This document shows, in pieces, positions 29,401 to 42,152 of a stretch of 62,000 bases of DNA. The DNA is taken from contig CAJNDS010002460.1 of the NCBI GenBank assembly GCA_905221605.1, positions 61,624 through 123,623 of the forward strand, given 5' to 3'. The DNA comes from Symbiodinium natans. Taxonomy: Eukaryota; Sar; Dinophyceae; Suessiales; Symbiodiniaceae. The position numbers and the translations under genes are program-made. The notes below the pieces were generated by a model. The model saw nothing but the letters and a program-made list of their open reading frames with translations, was not told the origin of the DNA and ran no database searches. Numbering within the stretch: the first letter of the stretch is position 1; each line of letters starts with the position of its first letter.

Positions 29401-29806
29401 TTTAGGGAATTGAGGGCTGTTTTGAGGATGTGGAGTTTGGGTTGTACGTTGCCTAGCTTCGGCTTGAGTCCGGGTCTCTCCTGAAGGCCCCAAACTCTCA
29501 AACAACCGCTTCCCCCAAAAGCCATGAGCCATAAAACACCTCAGAAGCCGAAACTAAACCCCTAACCCTAGACCCTAAACCCTAAACCCTAACCCCTCAA
29601 CCCTCAACCCTAAACCCTAAACCCTGAGCCCTAAACCCTAAACCCTAAACCCTCATCCCTAAGCTTGCGCCTGGGGATTTAAGATTCAGAGAGCTGCTTC
29701 ACCATACAGTTCCTATCACTCGAAGATCCCGCTGCCGGCGCCCGGCAAACGAAGTTGCCCTTACCTTCCAAGCCCCAGACGTCAGAATCTTGGCAACTTA
29801 ATGTCG

Positions 29807-29995
29807 CGGTAAACCCTAAGCCCCTAAAGCCCTAAAGCCCTAAACCCCTAAACCCCTAAACCCCTGAACCCCTAAACCCCTAAACCCCTGAACCCCTGAA
29901 CCCCTAAACCCCTAAACCCCTAAACCCCTAAACCCCTAAACCCCTAAACCCCTAAACCCCTAAACCCCTAAACCCCTAGCCCCTAAACCCTAAAC
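29807..29995 (-). repeat. CCCCTAAA octamer array
   Basis: About 22 octamers with CCCCTGAA variants. Confidence 0.9.
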
Positions 29996-30206
29996 TCTGC
30001 TGGACCCTGGCCTGAGGCCGAGGTCGGGATTCCACCAGGGTTCTGCTCCCTGAGAAGGGTTTAGGGTTTAGGGTTTAGGGTTTAGGGTTTGGGCTTCACG
30101 ATTTAGGGTTTAAGGCGGAGGTACTTGGGGTGTCGGGTTGAAGGCTTCAGGTATTAACGACCCAGGGTTTTTGGTTTAGGGATTAGAGTTTCGGGTTCTA
30201 GGCGTC

Positions 30207-30315
30207 TCCCTCTCTTTCTCTCTGTCTCCCTTTCTCTCTCTCGCTCTCTTCCTTTCTCTCTTTCTTTATTTCTGTATGTCTTTCTTTGTTGTTTCTTCTC
30301 TGTCTCTCTCCTCTG
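30207..30315 (+). repeat. CT-rich low-complexity tract
   Basis: CTCTCT/TTTC mixture of about 110 bp, without a supported gene. Confidence 0.8.
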
Positions 30316-31169
30316 GTTTGCTCGATGTGCACGTGTTTCGGGATTTGGGAAGTCCTAAGCCCCAAGCTCTACACACTTCACCCTGCACTTTAAACCCTTC
30401 AAGTCATCAATCACTGAACCCGAAAACCCTAAAACCTTTAAGCCCCATGCCTGTAACCGCAGCCCCAACCCTACACACCCTTGATCGCAACAAGGAAAAA
30501 CAAAAACAACAGCAGCACGAAAAATCTAGGGTTCTACTGTCGATGTCCAGGGTTCCCTAATACTCCCCACTACTCCCTAAGGCTCCCTAAGATTCCCAAG
30601 GCTCCCTGGGCACCTATCCCCCCATGAACCCCCCTCCCTGAAGAACCCTATACCAGCCCGACAGTGTTAGGAGAGATTGTGGTGCAAATCTTAACCCCAC
30701 CCAAACAAAGATAAATAAAGAGCAAGATAAGAAAAAACACAGAAATAAACAAACAAGGAGATGGTGATATCCTAAACCCTAAACCCTGAAACCATTAAAT
30801 CCTACACCCTCTACACTCTAAACCCTGAACAGAGCCTCCTCCCGCCGAACCGCGGCCCGGATCCGCGACAAGATGAAGTCGCGAAACCGAGTCCGGACCT
30901 GCCCCAGCAGACGGGCTTCGGGGTTTAGGGTTTAGGGTTTGGGGTTTAGGGTTTAGGGTTTAGGGTTTAGGGTCACCTCACCTGCAATAGAACCATGAGC
31001 AGCTGCCAAGAGCCCTAAACCCTCAACCCTGAAACCCCAAAATCCTAAGCAGGGCGACTTAAACTGGCCTTCAGCCCTCAACCCCCCCACCCCCGGAGCC
31101 CGAACCCTTCTGTTCATTAATGCACTCACTAATACTATTTTTGTCTTTTTGACGCGGGCACGAAGATAA

Positions 31170-32400
31170 CGCACGCATGCATGAATTATCGTGCGAATTA
31201 ACTGTGCCTAGTATTAGTATTATCCTTACGTTCACCACCTACAACTTTAGGACGAATGAATCATCTTGGAAATGCATTAGCTTCTCCGGGCTAGTTATCC
31301 AATAGTAAACCTTCAAGACGCTTCCTCATTCTCTACGTCCCAACCCTCTATCTCTAGCTCCTGTTAATGGTTGATCTGGGGCTGAGCCTTAATGTCTTGA
31401 GTTACTAGCCGGCTTAGAGACCAGTCCAACCGCAGCACCCATCACACGTTCGCAGGCTCACTTCGTTCTCTCGTTCTTCTTCCTCACTGTCTTGTCTTCC
31501 GGATTCACCTTTAGGACGTACCCTTCATCTCTCTCACTCTTGTTCCACAGCCTTGTTCACCCATCACACCTTGAGACCCAACCTCTGTTTCCAAGCGACT
31601 AAGAACCTAACCAGCGAATCATAGTACTAAAGGTGAAGAGAGTGAATGAATCAGAGAGCGAAGTGAATTCATGAACAAGCGAACGCAATGAATGACCGAA
31701 CGAAACTAGACCCTGTCAACGCATGGTCTGGATAACGCTCGTCTTTTCACGAGTCTTACCGCTGGAGCTGGAACTAGATGCATGAGTCTTCTGTCTTCAT
31801 CTCCCAGTCTAGGGTCTTTTCCCCATTATTATAATACGGGCTTTAAATGCGCGAGCTTATTTAAGGTACGCCCGTAATACAATAATAGGGGCAAAGAGGA
31901 GAACGTGACAGCCGCTATGAAGAATCCAGACCGCTGCGTTCACTGTGTTCACGCGCTACTTTATTAATAAGACGAAGTGAATGTATGAACGCATTAATAG
32001 TAATAATGCAAGTGAATACGCGTGATTTTACTATCAGTGCGTGAATGCAAGAACGAAGAAAAACCCTAAAACTTAATATGGAAATCATGCGTGTTTCATC
32101 TTTATATTTCCATTATAGACTTAGTATACGGGCCAGTGAATTGTAATATAGGCCCGTGTATGAAGAGAATAAGATTGTAACCGCGGCATAATTAATAAAC
32201 TAGTGAGCCGCGGGAAAAACGCCTTAATGATTATATTATGATAACGGGCCAATAAGAGAATTATAAGGGCCCGTGTACTGCGTTCATTAAATTCATGCAT
32301 TTCGTGCACTTATTTTGTTTACAAATGCATTCATTTAATTCTCTATGTACTAATAATATAATCAGGGGGCACGCACACTACTTTCTTGCTTATATTTTCT
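31170..32400. other. AT-rich telomere-free island with hairpins
   Basis: 1.2 kb with clearly lower GC than its flanks and no TTTAGGG arrays. Three palindromes share an ACGGGC...GCCCGT core: about 31820-31890, 32122-32163 and 32238-32278. Repeated GAATGAA/GTGAATG words occur throughout. No supported ORF; the 62-codon minus frame at 32121-32309 is made of the palindromes. Possibly an inserted organelle-type or transposable fragment. Confidence 0.6.
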
Positions 32401-32589
32401 GAACCCAAAACCCTTAAACCGCCAAGAGGCATTAAACATACCTAAACCCTGAACCTGAAAAGTTACTCACCCTGGACCCTAGATCCTAAACCCTCGCCTG
32501 AGGCCACGCAAGACGGTGAGCTCGGCAGTCTGGGTCAGCACACGACCCCAGTCCCGAGAAGGGGGACGTGGGGCCTGCCGGTTGATTTA

Positions 32590-32790
32590 GGGCTTTTGGG
32601 TTGTTTCCTGGCTATTAGGGCTATAGGGTTTTATAGGGTGTTATGGAGTTTTATATTGGTTTGTAGGGTTTTCTTTTATAGGGTTTCATAGGTTTTTATA
32701 GGGTTTTTGTAGGGTTTTGCAGGGTCTATAGGGTGTCATAGGGTTTTGTAGGGCCTTATAGGGCTTTATAGGGTTTTTATAAGGTCATGG
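32590..32790 (+). repeat. Degenerate TATAGGGTTTT repeat
   Basis: About 15 loose copies of TATAGGGTTT, a telomere-derived variant with an inserted TA. A similar stretch is at 14440-14590. Confidence 0.7.
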
Positions 32791-33094
32791 GGTGTGGGGT
32801 TTTGGGTTTTAGGAGTCTTGCGGCTGGGGAATGTTGAGGGGTTTAGGTTTGAAGAGCTTTGGGTTCAATTGGGGACCCTAAACCCTAAACCCTAAACCCT
32901 AAACCCTAAACCCTAAACCCTAAACCCTAAACCCGAAAGTGTTCTGGTTTAGGGTGCATCCTCTGAGGATGTGAGGGCGTTGTGGGAAGGGGTTGGTCCC
33001 AAAGGCGGCCGAGCAGGGTTTAGGGTTTAGGGTTTAGGGTTTAGGGTTTAGGGTTTTGGGTTTAGGGTATAAGGAACCGTGTGCTCCCATCCAG

Positions 33095-33210
33095 GGATTC
33101 GGCATGTCTACAGTAAAGTCAATAAAGTTGAAACATGGTTTAAGGGCGGCTTGTGCTGGGATTCCCTTTAGGAACCTGGTGGAGGATGAGGATAATGGAA
33201 CCTTTTGGGA
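33095..33210 (+). CDS. Candidate internal exon, 38 codons
   Basis: Plus strand after CATCCAG: GFGMSTVKSIKLKHGLRAAC... ending EDEDNGTFW, then GA|GTTTGGGG. Mixed charge and several A/T-ending codons, unlike a GC shadow. Function unknown. Confidence 0.45.
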
Positions 33211-33399
33211 GTTTGGGGTTTGGGGTTTAGGGTTTACTGTAGAGCTTCGGTCTTCAGCTGAGTTTGGGGCTTTAGGGATTTATGGTCCAAGCGTTTAGGG
33301 CTGAGGGAAGGAACCTAGCAAAATCCAAAACCCTAAGCCACCCAACAGACACGACATCCCTAGATCACCTCGACTTCACCACATATAGACCCTTCGATT

Positions 33400-33526
33400 G
33401 CTTAAACCCAATGACAAGTGTAGTTATAACCCACTTAGAAGCCCCTTAAGTACCCTAACAGGATTGCAATTGGGTTATAAATACAGTTCTAATTGGCTTA
33501 CTAAGTACCATGCACCTCCAAGTAGG
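33400..33526. mobile_element. MITE fragment, family 1 (right end)
   Basis: Ends CTAAGTACCATGCACCTCCA, matching the family 1 terminus; the left terminus is missing or diverged. Confidence 0.55.
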
Positions 33527-34568
33527 GATTCATGTTCAAGGCCAAATGCGCAGCTTCCGTGGCTGTAAGCCGTGCGAAGGCCCCTAAACCCTAAACCCTA
33601 AACCCTAAACCCTAAACCCTAAACCCTAAACTCCGAAACCCTTAGCTCCCGCTGTAAGACCTGCTAGGACGAAGCCCAGAAGCCCAGACCTTAAGAAGCC
33701 GAAACCCTAGGCCTCCATAGGGCACTCTCCCTAAACCCTGAACCCTAACCCTAAGCCCAGCCAATCAATCTCCATAAGCCCTGAGCCCGAAGTTTCAATC
33801 AGTGTAGCCTGCCTGAGGGCCGAATCTGCCCATCCTTGTCTGCGAGTGCCATCCTCTCCTGTCTTCTTACAGGGTCTAGGGTTTAGGGTTTGGGGTCAGG
33901 GTTTCGCGTTTAGGGTTCTGCCGAGCGGAACTTGTGAAGGCTGAAGAGAAGAAGACCTGCCCCAGTATAGTCCCTATGAAAGACTGCTAGCTATAAGCGG
34001 GAACATCCCAATACATCCCCTAAGCCCAAAAGCCCTAAACCCTAAACCCTAAACCCTAAACCCTAAACCCTAACGCCTAAACCCAGTGCCCTAAACCGTA
34101 CTACATCCTGGCAGGCCCCTGGTGGTCCTTCCCACGGAGCTGGTCCATAGCCGTCCGTACGGCATCCCTGCCTCAGCCGCATTGGGCTTCGAGTCTACTT
34201 GGACCCCCAAAGTATGCCCTAAATCCTAAACCCTAAACCCTAAGCCCTAAACCCTAAACCTTAAACCCTGAACCCTGAACCCTAAACCATTCTGTTACAT
34301 ACTTGGGGGGCTAGGTCGAGTTTAGATAAGATCAGCCAGTGATGGGTTCGGGAGTCAAAGTTTCGGGCTTGAACTTTCGGATCTGGAGCGTTAGAGTCCC
34401 CAAGGGTTTTAGGGTTTAGGGTTTAGGGCTGAGCATGAGGGGGGGATAAGATGCAGTGCCGTAAGGAGAAGCTACGTGGCGATGCTTTTGCCTCTGACCA
34501 CTGACCACTCTTCAAACCCGCCTACTTCAGATCTATGCTTCTGGTTTCAGCAGCTTGAAATATTGAAG

Positions 34569-34679
34569 TTGGGATGTTCCCTTTATAATAACAGTCTCAA
34601 ATCGGGATTTTAGTGCCCCCCCGCCCCCCCCCCCCCCCCCCCTATTGAGGACTGCTAGTATATTGGGGGAACATCCCGA
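34569..34679. mobile_element. MITE-like element, family 2, with poly-C insert
   Basis: Intact ends (GTTGGGATGTTCCCTTTATA / GGGGGAACATCCCGAA), with the middle occupied by a C-run of about 25 bp at 34618-34642. Confidence 0.75.
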
Positions 34680-35261
34680 AGTTGAAGCCAAAAAAGGGCT
34701 TAGTGGCTTAGTGTCTAGGGATTCAGGGTTGGGGTTTCTCAGATGCCTCTTGGACATCCTGTGTACCGGGGAAAACTCCAATCTTTGACTTGCTTTTTGA
34801 GTTCATAAGCCCCCTAAAACGTCTACACGCTCAGTTCTATAGGGGGATTATGGCATCTCAAAATGGCGTAAAGTGTACTCATTCAGCTATGAAGTCCCCC
34901 CGCCCTAAACCCTAAATCCTAAACCCTAAACCCAGACCCAACCCTAAACCCCAAACCCCAAACCCTAAACCGAACTCCCCCAAGCTGGGCGCCCCGGCTA
35001 CCGCAGGCTTTGGCCGCGCGAGCGGCCCGGCCAAGAGCTACACGGAAGGGCCTGAAGGGTTGAGAGTTTAGGGTTAGGGTTTAGGGTTTAGGGTTTAGGA
35101 TTTAGGGCTTAGGGCTTAGGGTTTAGGGTTTAGGGTTCAGGGTTTAGGCTTGAGGGTGGCTGCCAAAGCCGGCTACGGAAAGACATTATTTGATGTGAAG
35201 TATCACCAAAAGGACACCCAATATACACACTCACCAAGATTAAACAGGAACCTTGCCAATA

Positions 35262-35296
35262 GCAGAGAGAGAGAGAGATATATATATATATATATA
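35262..35296. repeat. GA/TA microsatellite
   Basis: AGAGAGAGAG then TATATATATA inside an array-poor stretch (35140-36000). Confidence 0.9.
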
Positions 35297-35522
35297 AACC
35301 CTGTTTCATATTACTTTGGCAAGGGTTTCGTGAAAACATGCAGGCTGAGTGAAGTTGATGTGCCGCGAATTTTGAAAGCAAACGTCAGTTGGATGCAATG
35401 TCTGAAACATTTCACCGGAATAAACAAAACGATTTCTATGCTAACATTTTAAACCCCAAAGAAGTCTACCAATTCCCCCGGGGCCCCTGAAACCATCGCA
35501 GAATCCACCTTCACCGGCATGA

Positions 35523-35860
35523 TTGACCAGATCACGCAACTGTGGGAGACTGTATAGATTCTGCAAGAACACGTGTAGTGCTAACCAACAGCAGATCATG
35601 ACTCAGCTTCGAAAACAGCTTCAGGTAAGCCACAGCATCATAGTCTGGAGTACATCCAAAAAGAACTGTGTTGTTATTTTGTTTGTTACATTATCGATAG
35701 CAGCTTTTTCGAAACAAAATGCTTCAATTTTCTCGGTTAAAAGATGTTGTCACTTGCAAAAACTGTCAACAAGCATCTGTTGCAGGACAATGTTTGCACA
35801 CAAACCTCTGGCTGCCTCTTGGCATAACCACCGTCACGCACCTGTAGAAATTAGTTCTCC
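35523..35860 (+). CDS. Possible two-exon piece
   Basis: The open frame ends QQQIMTQLRKQLQ at CTTCAG|GTAAGC (35625). A TTGCAG acceptor at about 35785 precedes an open stretch with GC content unlike the AT-richer sequence between. The 160 bp between behaves like a conventional intron. No array is involved. Confidence 0.3.
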
Positions 35861-36371
35861 TCCCACCCAGGCCGAACCAAGAGCGAGCTTGGAATCACGG
35901 CGAAAGTCGCACCCGAGTTCGGCTACTATTGAAGGGCATCCCCGCCTCCCAACCTGCGACCCCCCCAGGGCCCCAACACACCAAACCTCCAAACCCCAAA
36001 CTCGTTTAGAGTTTGGGGTTTAGGGTTGAAAGTTTAGGGTTTCGGGTTTGAAGGGCTTAGGGTTAGAATGGTTTAGGGTCCCTAAACCCTGACACCCAGA
36101 CCAAAGCCCAGCGCTCTGCAAGCCCCTCAGAGGACCGCACCGGTCGGAGCCCAAAAAGTCGAAGTCGTATTGCTCCTTGCTCCCAGTCTGATACAATTTG
36201 GGGCTTTCGGGTTTGTGGCTCCAGGGTTTTTGGTTTAGGGTTTAAGGTTCAGGATGCTGGGTTCGGGGTGCAGGGTTTCGGGTTTGGGGCTCCAGGGTTA
36301 GGGCGTTCATGTTCGGAGTTGGGATTCTGGTCGACGGCAGATGCATCATCCGAATCGCCGGCCTGAACCAG

Positions 36372-36575
36372 TCAGTCGAACCTATCGGCCCGGCCAGAAC
36401 TGGGAAAGCCCGGCCTCATCTCCTCCGCAGGCTTCTGGGACAGCTTGTTGGACCCCTTTGCTTGGTCTGTGCTCCGCAGCAACTCCTTTGCCTTTTGTTT
36501 TGCGTCTTTCGTCGCTTCTGCCTTCTTTGCCTTCGCAGCCTCCTCGGAATACTCGGTTTGGGGGGGTTCCCACCT
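36372..36575 (-). CDS. K/A/E-rich terminal exon
   Basis: The minus strand opens after CCGGATGCAG and runs 67 codons to TGA at 36374-36372: RWEPPQTEYSEEAAKAKKAE..., then KQKAKELLRSTDQAKG and ends SGRADRFD. The alternating K/A/E region is probably helical. Overlapping plus frames are Leu/Ser/Pro/Cys-rich shadows. Similar in style to the gene at 43.3-47.7 kb. Confidence 0.55.
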   Translation of the reverse strand, partial: RWEPPQTEYSEEAAKAKKAEATKDAKQKAKELLRSTDQAKGSNKLSQKPAEEMRPGFPSSGRADRFD

Positions 36576-37109
36576 CTGCATCCGGTACTGCCGCCTCCGC
36601 TGGCTTTGCGGGCGCAAGTCAAGAGCACGCTGTGAATGTTGACACACTCTAAGGTCTACAGTCTACAACCTTGAGGTCTACAGGTTTCGGAATTGGACAT
36701 CGTCCCTGAAAATGTTTTCCTGGGGCTCCGGGTCAGAGCTCAAACTTACACCATTACGCCCTGACACCAAAACTTGTTCACCCCCCAAAGACTCAACCCT
36801 AAAGCCCTTCAATCCCCAAGCCCGAATCCTAAACCCCCCAACCCCGCAAACCCTGGACCCGAACCCCAAAACCCTCAAGCTGAACCCCTCAATCTCAACC
36901 CCCAAGCCCTAGACCCTAAACCCTGAAAACCCCAACCCCAAACCCGAAACCCCAATCCCTAAACCAGCAGATCCCTGCACCCCAAACCCTAAACCCTAAA
37001 CCCCAAACCCAACCCCAAACCCTAAACCCCCAAACCCAAAGAGAGCCTCAGACTTCTCGGATCCGCGGGCGGGTGCCTGGTGACAGCTTCCGGGGTTACT
37101 CAGGGGTTA

Positions 37110-37265
<156 letters not shown>

Positions 37266-37918
37266 TGTAGAGTTTAGGGTTTAGGGTTTCGGGTTTCGGG
37301 CTAGGGCTTAGGGCTTAGGGTTTTGTCACCTTGTTGTATAACCCTTATGTGATCCTTGTGGGGCACCATACTAAGGGCACATGCTTCTTCGCAGGGTTTG
37401 GGTGCCTGAGGATGCCAGGGCTTGGGGGATCTAAGGGGGGTTTGGGCAGTTTCACGGGTTTAGGGGGAGGTTTTGGGGCTTCGTCTAAACCCTAAACCCT
37501 CAACCCTCAACCCTCAACCCCTCAACCCTCAACCCTAAACCCTATACCCTAAAATCCCAGGATTGGGGGGAGGTTTTCAGGATGTTTCCGGGGTATTTTG
37601 GGGGGGCTTCAGCTTTGAGGACCCCGGAAGCCCTCTCAAGTCCCAGGGGCGAAGTCCATATCGCCGGCCTGGTCAGGGTCTCGGCTTGTTGAGGGTTTCG
37701 GGTCTCGGGTTTCGGGTTTAGGGTTTCGGGTCTAGGGTTTGGGTTTAGGGTTTAGGGTTTAGGGTTTCAAACCAGAAGAGGTTGTGGTTTAGGGTTTAGG
37801 GTTTGAAGTGCTTAGGGTTTAGGGTGTGTAGGCTAGGGCCTATCGAGTTGAATAGGGCTTTGGGCTTAAGTTTCTTTGGTTGTCAAACCCCCTCAACTCC
37901 CCACACCACCCCCACACC

Positions 37919-37954
37919 CCCTCCCCCCCCCCCCCCCCCCCCTTCCCCCCCCCT

Positions 37955-37985
<31 letters not shown>

Positions 37986-38032
37986 GCCCCCCCCCTCCCC
38001 CCCCCCTCCCCCCCCCCCCCCTCCCTGAAGAG
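37919..38032 (+). repeat. Long poly-C tract
   Basis: About 110 bp of C with single T, G or A interruptions; Pro-rich or Gly-rich open frames here are artefacts. Confidence 0.97.
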
Positions 38033-38089
38033 TTTCGTGGTGCACGTTTGCTTCTTCCCTAGCCACTTCAGTCACCTAAACCCTGAATC

Positions 38090-38190
38090 TTGGGATGTTT
38101 CCCCTTATACTAACGGTCCTTTACAGGAATTATAGTACCCCCTATTCTAATCCCTATGATGGACTGATAGTATAAGGGGGAACATCCCAA
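38090..38190. mobile_element. MITE-like element, family 2
   Basis: TTGGGATGTTTCCCCTTATA / TATAAGGGGGAACATCCCAA, intact stems. Confidence 0.8.
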
Positions 38191-38619
38191 CCTAGACACT
38201 TCACTCACGAAACCCAGAACCCGCTTTTTGCTGGGTTTCATGTTGCGTGGACCTGCCCCCTTGCCAGCTATTCAACGGTGCATGTGCATTCCTACAAGTT
38301 TGAGGGTTTAGGGTTAGCCCTAAACCCTAAACTGGCCCTAAGCCCCTAATCCCTAAACCCTAAACTGCAGAAGCTTCTGCATGTACCTTGCATCAAAATC
38401 CACATCGGATCTCCAAGCTCGGGTGGGTGTGCAGGGTTGGGAATAGCCCTGCATCCTGCAACATGAAAAGGAAACTTATTCGGGTTTAGGGTTTAGGGTT
38501 TAGGGTTTAAGGTTTAGTTCAGGGTTCAGGTTTTAGTAAGCTGGGAAAACCGGCTGCGGCACAAGGAAGCGCCTCATCCGGCTCTGGCAGCGTCTTGTCA
38601 TACGCCAAGCGCAGCCTGG

Positions 38620-38768
38620 AAACCCTAAACCCTAAACCCTACACCCTAAACCCTAAACCCTAAACCCTAAGCCCTAAACCCTAAACCCTAAACCCTAAAC
38701 CCTAAACCCTAAACCCTAAACCCTAAACCCTAAACCCTAAACCCTAAACCCTAAACCCTAAACCCTAA
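38620..38768 (-). repeat. CCCTAAA array
   Basis: About 20 units with two variants. Confidence 0.95.
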
Positions 38769-38964
38769 CCAAAAAGGGTTTCAAAGAGGGTTTGGGCATT
38801 AGGGCTGAGGGCTTAGGGCCCCAAATTAAAAAGGTCAAGGCACTGCTATGCAGGGATGGGTTCGCAGAGAGTTGGCATGGGCCTGAAGGTCAAGCTAGTA
38901 TTCTAACTTACACGAACTTGAGCCCCCATACATGCTGCGCCGTTAACCCTAAACACTGAGAGTC

Positions 38965-39155
38965 CCTAAACCCTAAACCCTAAACCCCAAACCCCAAACC
39001 CCAAAACCCCAAAACCCTAAACCCCAAACCCCAAACCCCAAACCCCAAACCCCAAACCCCAAACCCCAAACCCCAAACCCCAAACCCCAAACCCCAAACC
39101 CTAAACCCTAAACCCTAAACCCTAAACCCTAACCCCTAAACCCTAAACCCTAAAC
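38965..39155 (-). repeat. CCCCAAA-rich array
   Basis: About 17 CCCCAAA (TTTGGGG) units framed by canonical CCCTAAA. Confidence 0.95.
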
Positions 39156-39174
39156 CCCCCCCAAGCTCCCTCAG

Positions 39175-39264
39175 TCGCCCCGTCCTGGGGTCCGAAAGCA
39201 CGCGGTGCGCTGCGTTCAGCAGAGCCATGCGCTGCTCATGGCTGCGCTGAGCCGCCGCCTTTAG
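39175..39264 (+). CDS. Candidate terminal exon
   Basis: After CTCCCTCAG the plus strand reads SPRPGVRKHAVRCVQQSHAL... ending LSRRL; the stop TAG lies in the first TTTAG of the next array. No equivalent minus frame. Confidence 0.4.
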   Translation, partial: SPRPGVRKHAVRCVQQSHALLMAALSRRL

Positions 39265-39402
39265 GGTTTAGGGTTTAGGGTTTAGGGTTTAGGGTCATGT
39301 CATGAAGGCTTAGGGCTTTCAGGTTGAGACTTTTGGCTGACGACGAAGCTGCAGCACGCCTGATCCAAGAGCACATGGTGATGTAGAACAATCCCTTCCC
39401 CC

Positions 39403-39482
39403 CTAATCTTAACCCCCCCCCCCCCCCAGTAAATTAAAACCCGACCTTAGACAAAAACAAAATATCTAAATGTAAATAAATA

Positions 39483-39513
<31 letters not shown>

Positions 39514-39540
39514 TTATTTACTCGGGGGAGGGGATTAAAT
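39403..39540. mobile_element. Palindromic element with TA core
   Basis: AATCTTAA-C-run-AGTAAAT at the left pairs with ATTTACTCGGGGGAGGGGATT at the right; the centre is a TATATA/TTTATTTA tract. Confidence 0.65.
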
Positions 39541-41118
39541 GCCCCCGACCCGAGACCCTAAACAAAAAATAAAAAAGTGCCTGGCTGAGAACGCCCCCGG
39601 AGCTCTTCAGACGGTCCGGATGATACAGCCTCGGTCCAGGACGTGGGGGGGGGGGGGGGGGCGTCTTTAAGGGTTGAGGTTTCGGGGTTTAGGGTTCAGG
39701 CTTTTAGGGTTCAGGGTTTAGGGGTTTAGGGTTGCCCTAGGAAACTAGATTTAGGGTTTAGGGTTTAGGGCAAGTTGGGCCTGTGTCCGGAAGCAAACTT
39801 CCAGCCTCTGACTACTTGTCCAGTTTCCTAGGGCAATTCCTAAACCCTAAACCCCAAAAGCCCATAGGGCTCCTCAAAGGCTAGGGCCTTCGCTTTTTCC
39901 AGTCAGATCTGTGGCCCCCAGGCAAACATCGTAGCTTAAACCTCAACCCTGGAAATCAAACATCTGAAGCTGATCGATCTGTGTAAACACCAGCACCTGC
40001 TTGGAAGCTTCTGAATTAGCAGCTGGGACAAAACTAAAGCAGCTATTGGTAACCGATTAGAAGCCTTGTTGATTTTGCATAGTTGAAAACCCCTACTCAC
40101 AACCCGCCCCCCCTCCCCCTCCCCCCCTCCCCCATGAACCTTCAAACAAACTTCAAATCCTAAAACTAAACCCTAAACCCGAGACCCACAAGGTGTGTAG
40201 GCTGCGACACCTTGCTTGTCCTGCTTCTGTGGGGAACCAGCTATCATCCCTGTGAGATTGACAGGGATTCTACCAACCCTAAACCCCCTAAACCCCCCCC
40301 CCCCCAAAAAAAAAAAAAAAAAAATCAGACAGGTTGCCCCTTGGAAAGAAGCGGCCTATCGTGTCTTTCAAGCTTGTTCTTCCCGGACAGGGCCCGGATC
40401 TTTTGGTAGGCTAAAGGAGTGCTGTTCGCCATGAGAAAGCGGCGTTGACAGATTTGTGTTGGCAGATCTCCGCGCCCTTATCTTCCAAACAGCCTCCTTC
40501 GAATGACCAGGCATGATGCAAACCCTGAACCCTAAACTCTAAGCCCTAAACCCTAAACCCCATATCCTAACACCCTAAACCCCCTACTCCATGCTTCGGG
40601 ATTTCTCCTAGAGCCAAGAGTAACCTAGGGAAAGAAGTACCCCTTTTTGGTTTAACACGGGCTTATAAGGGAACCTAAACCCTACATAAGGGCCGACTCT
40701 GGGTCCGAGTTACCCTAAACCTTACACCCTAAACCCTGAACCCTGAACCCTAAACGCTAAACCCCTACCTAAAGGGGGAAAAAAGGGCACGCACTCTGGG
40801 AGCTAGAATCCATGGCTTAGATGTGACCTAAGACATATGAACGTTCTTCGACCTAGGGGTTTGGGGTTTAGGGTTTACGGGTTTTAGGGTCTTAGGGTTT
40901 TTTGGGGGTTTAGGGTTGAGGGTTTAGGGCCAACTGGGCAGGTGCATGTCTCACACCCCGCGCGGGCTTAGTCTTCAAGAACTCACTGTGTGGCACTTTG
41001 CAGGGTTGCAGGGGGCGTGGAGATGCCAACGGAACTTCAAATGTCTGATTCTACGTCTGAAAGCGAGCGGAGTGCGCGGAAACGTGACCTGGCCAGACTC
41101 CAAAACAGTAGCTTGGAT

Positions 41119-41250
41119 CATGTAACCCCTAGTAGCCCAGTAACCATATTATAATAAGGGCACCCTTTTTTGGGTTTGTTACTTTATCAGGGAGCCCAGA
41201 ACCAAAAAAGGGTAAAGGGCACCACTGGGCCACCAAGCTCAGAATGCTAA
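41119..41250. mobile_element. MITE-like element, family 6
   Basis: Left TAGCCCAGTAACC and GGGCACCCTTTTTTGGG pair with right CCAAAAAAGGGTAAAGGGCA and CACTGGGCCACC. A right-end relative lies at 59605-59640. Confidence 0.6.
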
Positions 41251-42018
41251 AGGCCCCTCGAAGTTCACGGTCGTCATGCACGGTTTCCGTTCGATGATGC
41301 GGTACCCCTAACAAATTCAGCAACCTAAACCTTAAACCCTACAACCTCAAAGCCCTAAGCCTTACGTAAACTCTGGACCAGTGAAGACCCAAAGGCCCTG
41401 CTAACGAAAGAACGTAACCCCCCCCCCCCACCAAACCAAGAAAAAAAGGGGGAGCGTTTGTTGGGTTTCGGGTCTAAAGGTTTATAAGGTTGGGGACAGC
41501 CAAGACGACATCCTGTTCAGGGCTATCATTTGGGGTTGTGTGGGTTGGCCTTCACGTTCTGGTCCGACTCCAAACATGATGCATCAGTCCTCTTTCTCCA
41601 GCCAACCCTAAACCCCATGCCCTGAACCCTAAACCCTACACCCTAAACCCTAAACCCTGGGTTTGGGAGTTCAATATCGAATTCTGCTTTCTTTAGTGGG
41701 CTACTGCTTGCGCAGTCAGCCACAATTTGGAGGAGTTTGGCCCTTGCGGTCTACACTCCGATAGCAGTCGGTTCAGTGGACACAAACCGGTCTGCCGAGA
41801 TCCTTTGATGCAGTTCCGCTTCTGGGCTGCACCGACTTAAAAGGTGGAGCCACTGAGCATGTAGCCCGTGGTCTAGGCACAGGGATTGAAGAGCTAGAGT
41901 CCCGTGGCCTGTTTTGCATAGCCATGCGCCTCATAGGAATTGGACGCTGCCAGCAAATGCATCGCGCATGCCTGACCTGCCAAGGAGCCAATCCCTATCT
42001 GCAAGATAGGTTCTCCGG

Positions 42019-42152
42019 CTGAGAATAGGGGATAGGATTAGGGGGACCCTTGGGGATATAGACCCTCTGAATAAGGTCCCTGCTTAAGAGAGCCAGAAGA
42101 GGGTTCAGAAGGGGTTCCCTTTTAAGGGTCCCCCTTATCCTATTTAGGAGAG
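42019..42152. mobile_element. Palindromic MITE-like element
   Basis: ATAGGATTAGGGGGACCCTT and its near complement AAGGGTCCCCCTTATCCTAT enclose about 85 bp. Confidence 0.7.

Noticed and set aside
32121-32309. 62-codon minus ORF in the AT-rich island
   Set aside because: It is composed of two palindromes and has no coding character.
37803-38135. Proline-rich ORF
   Set aside because: It is a poly-C tract; the flanking codons are telomere-type repeat and a MITE.
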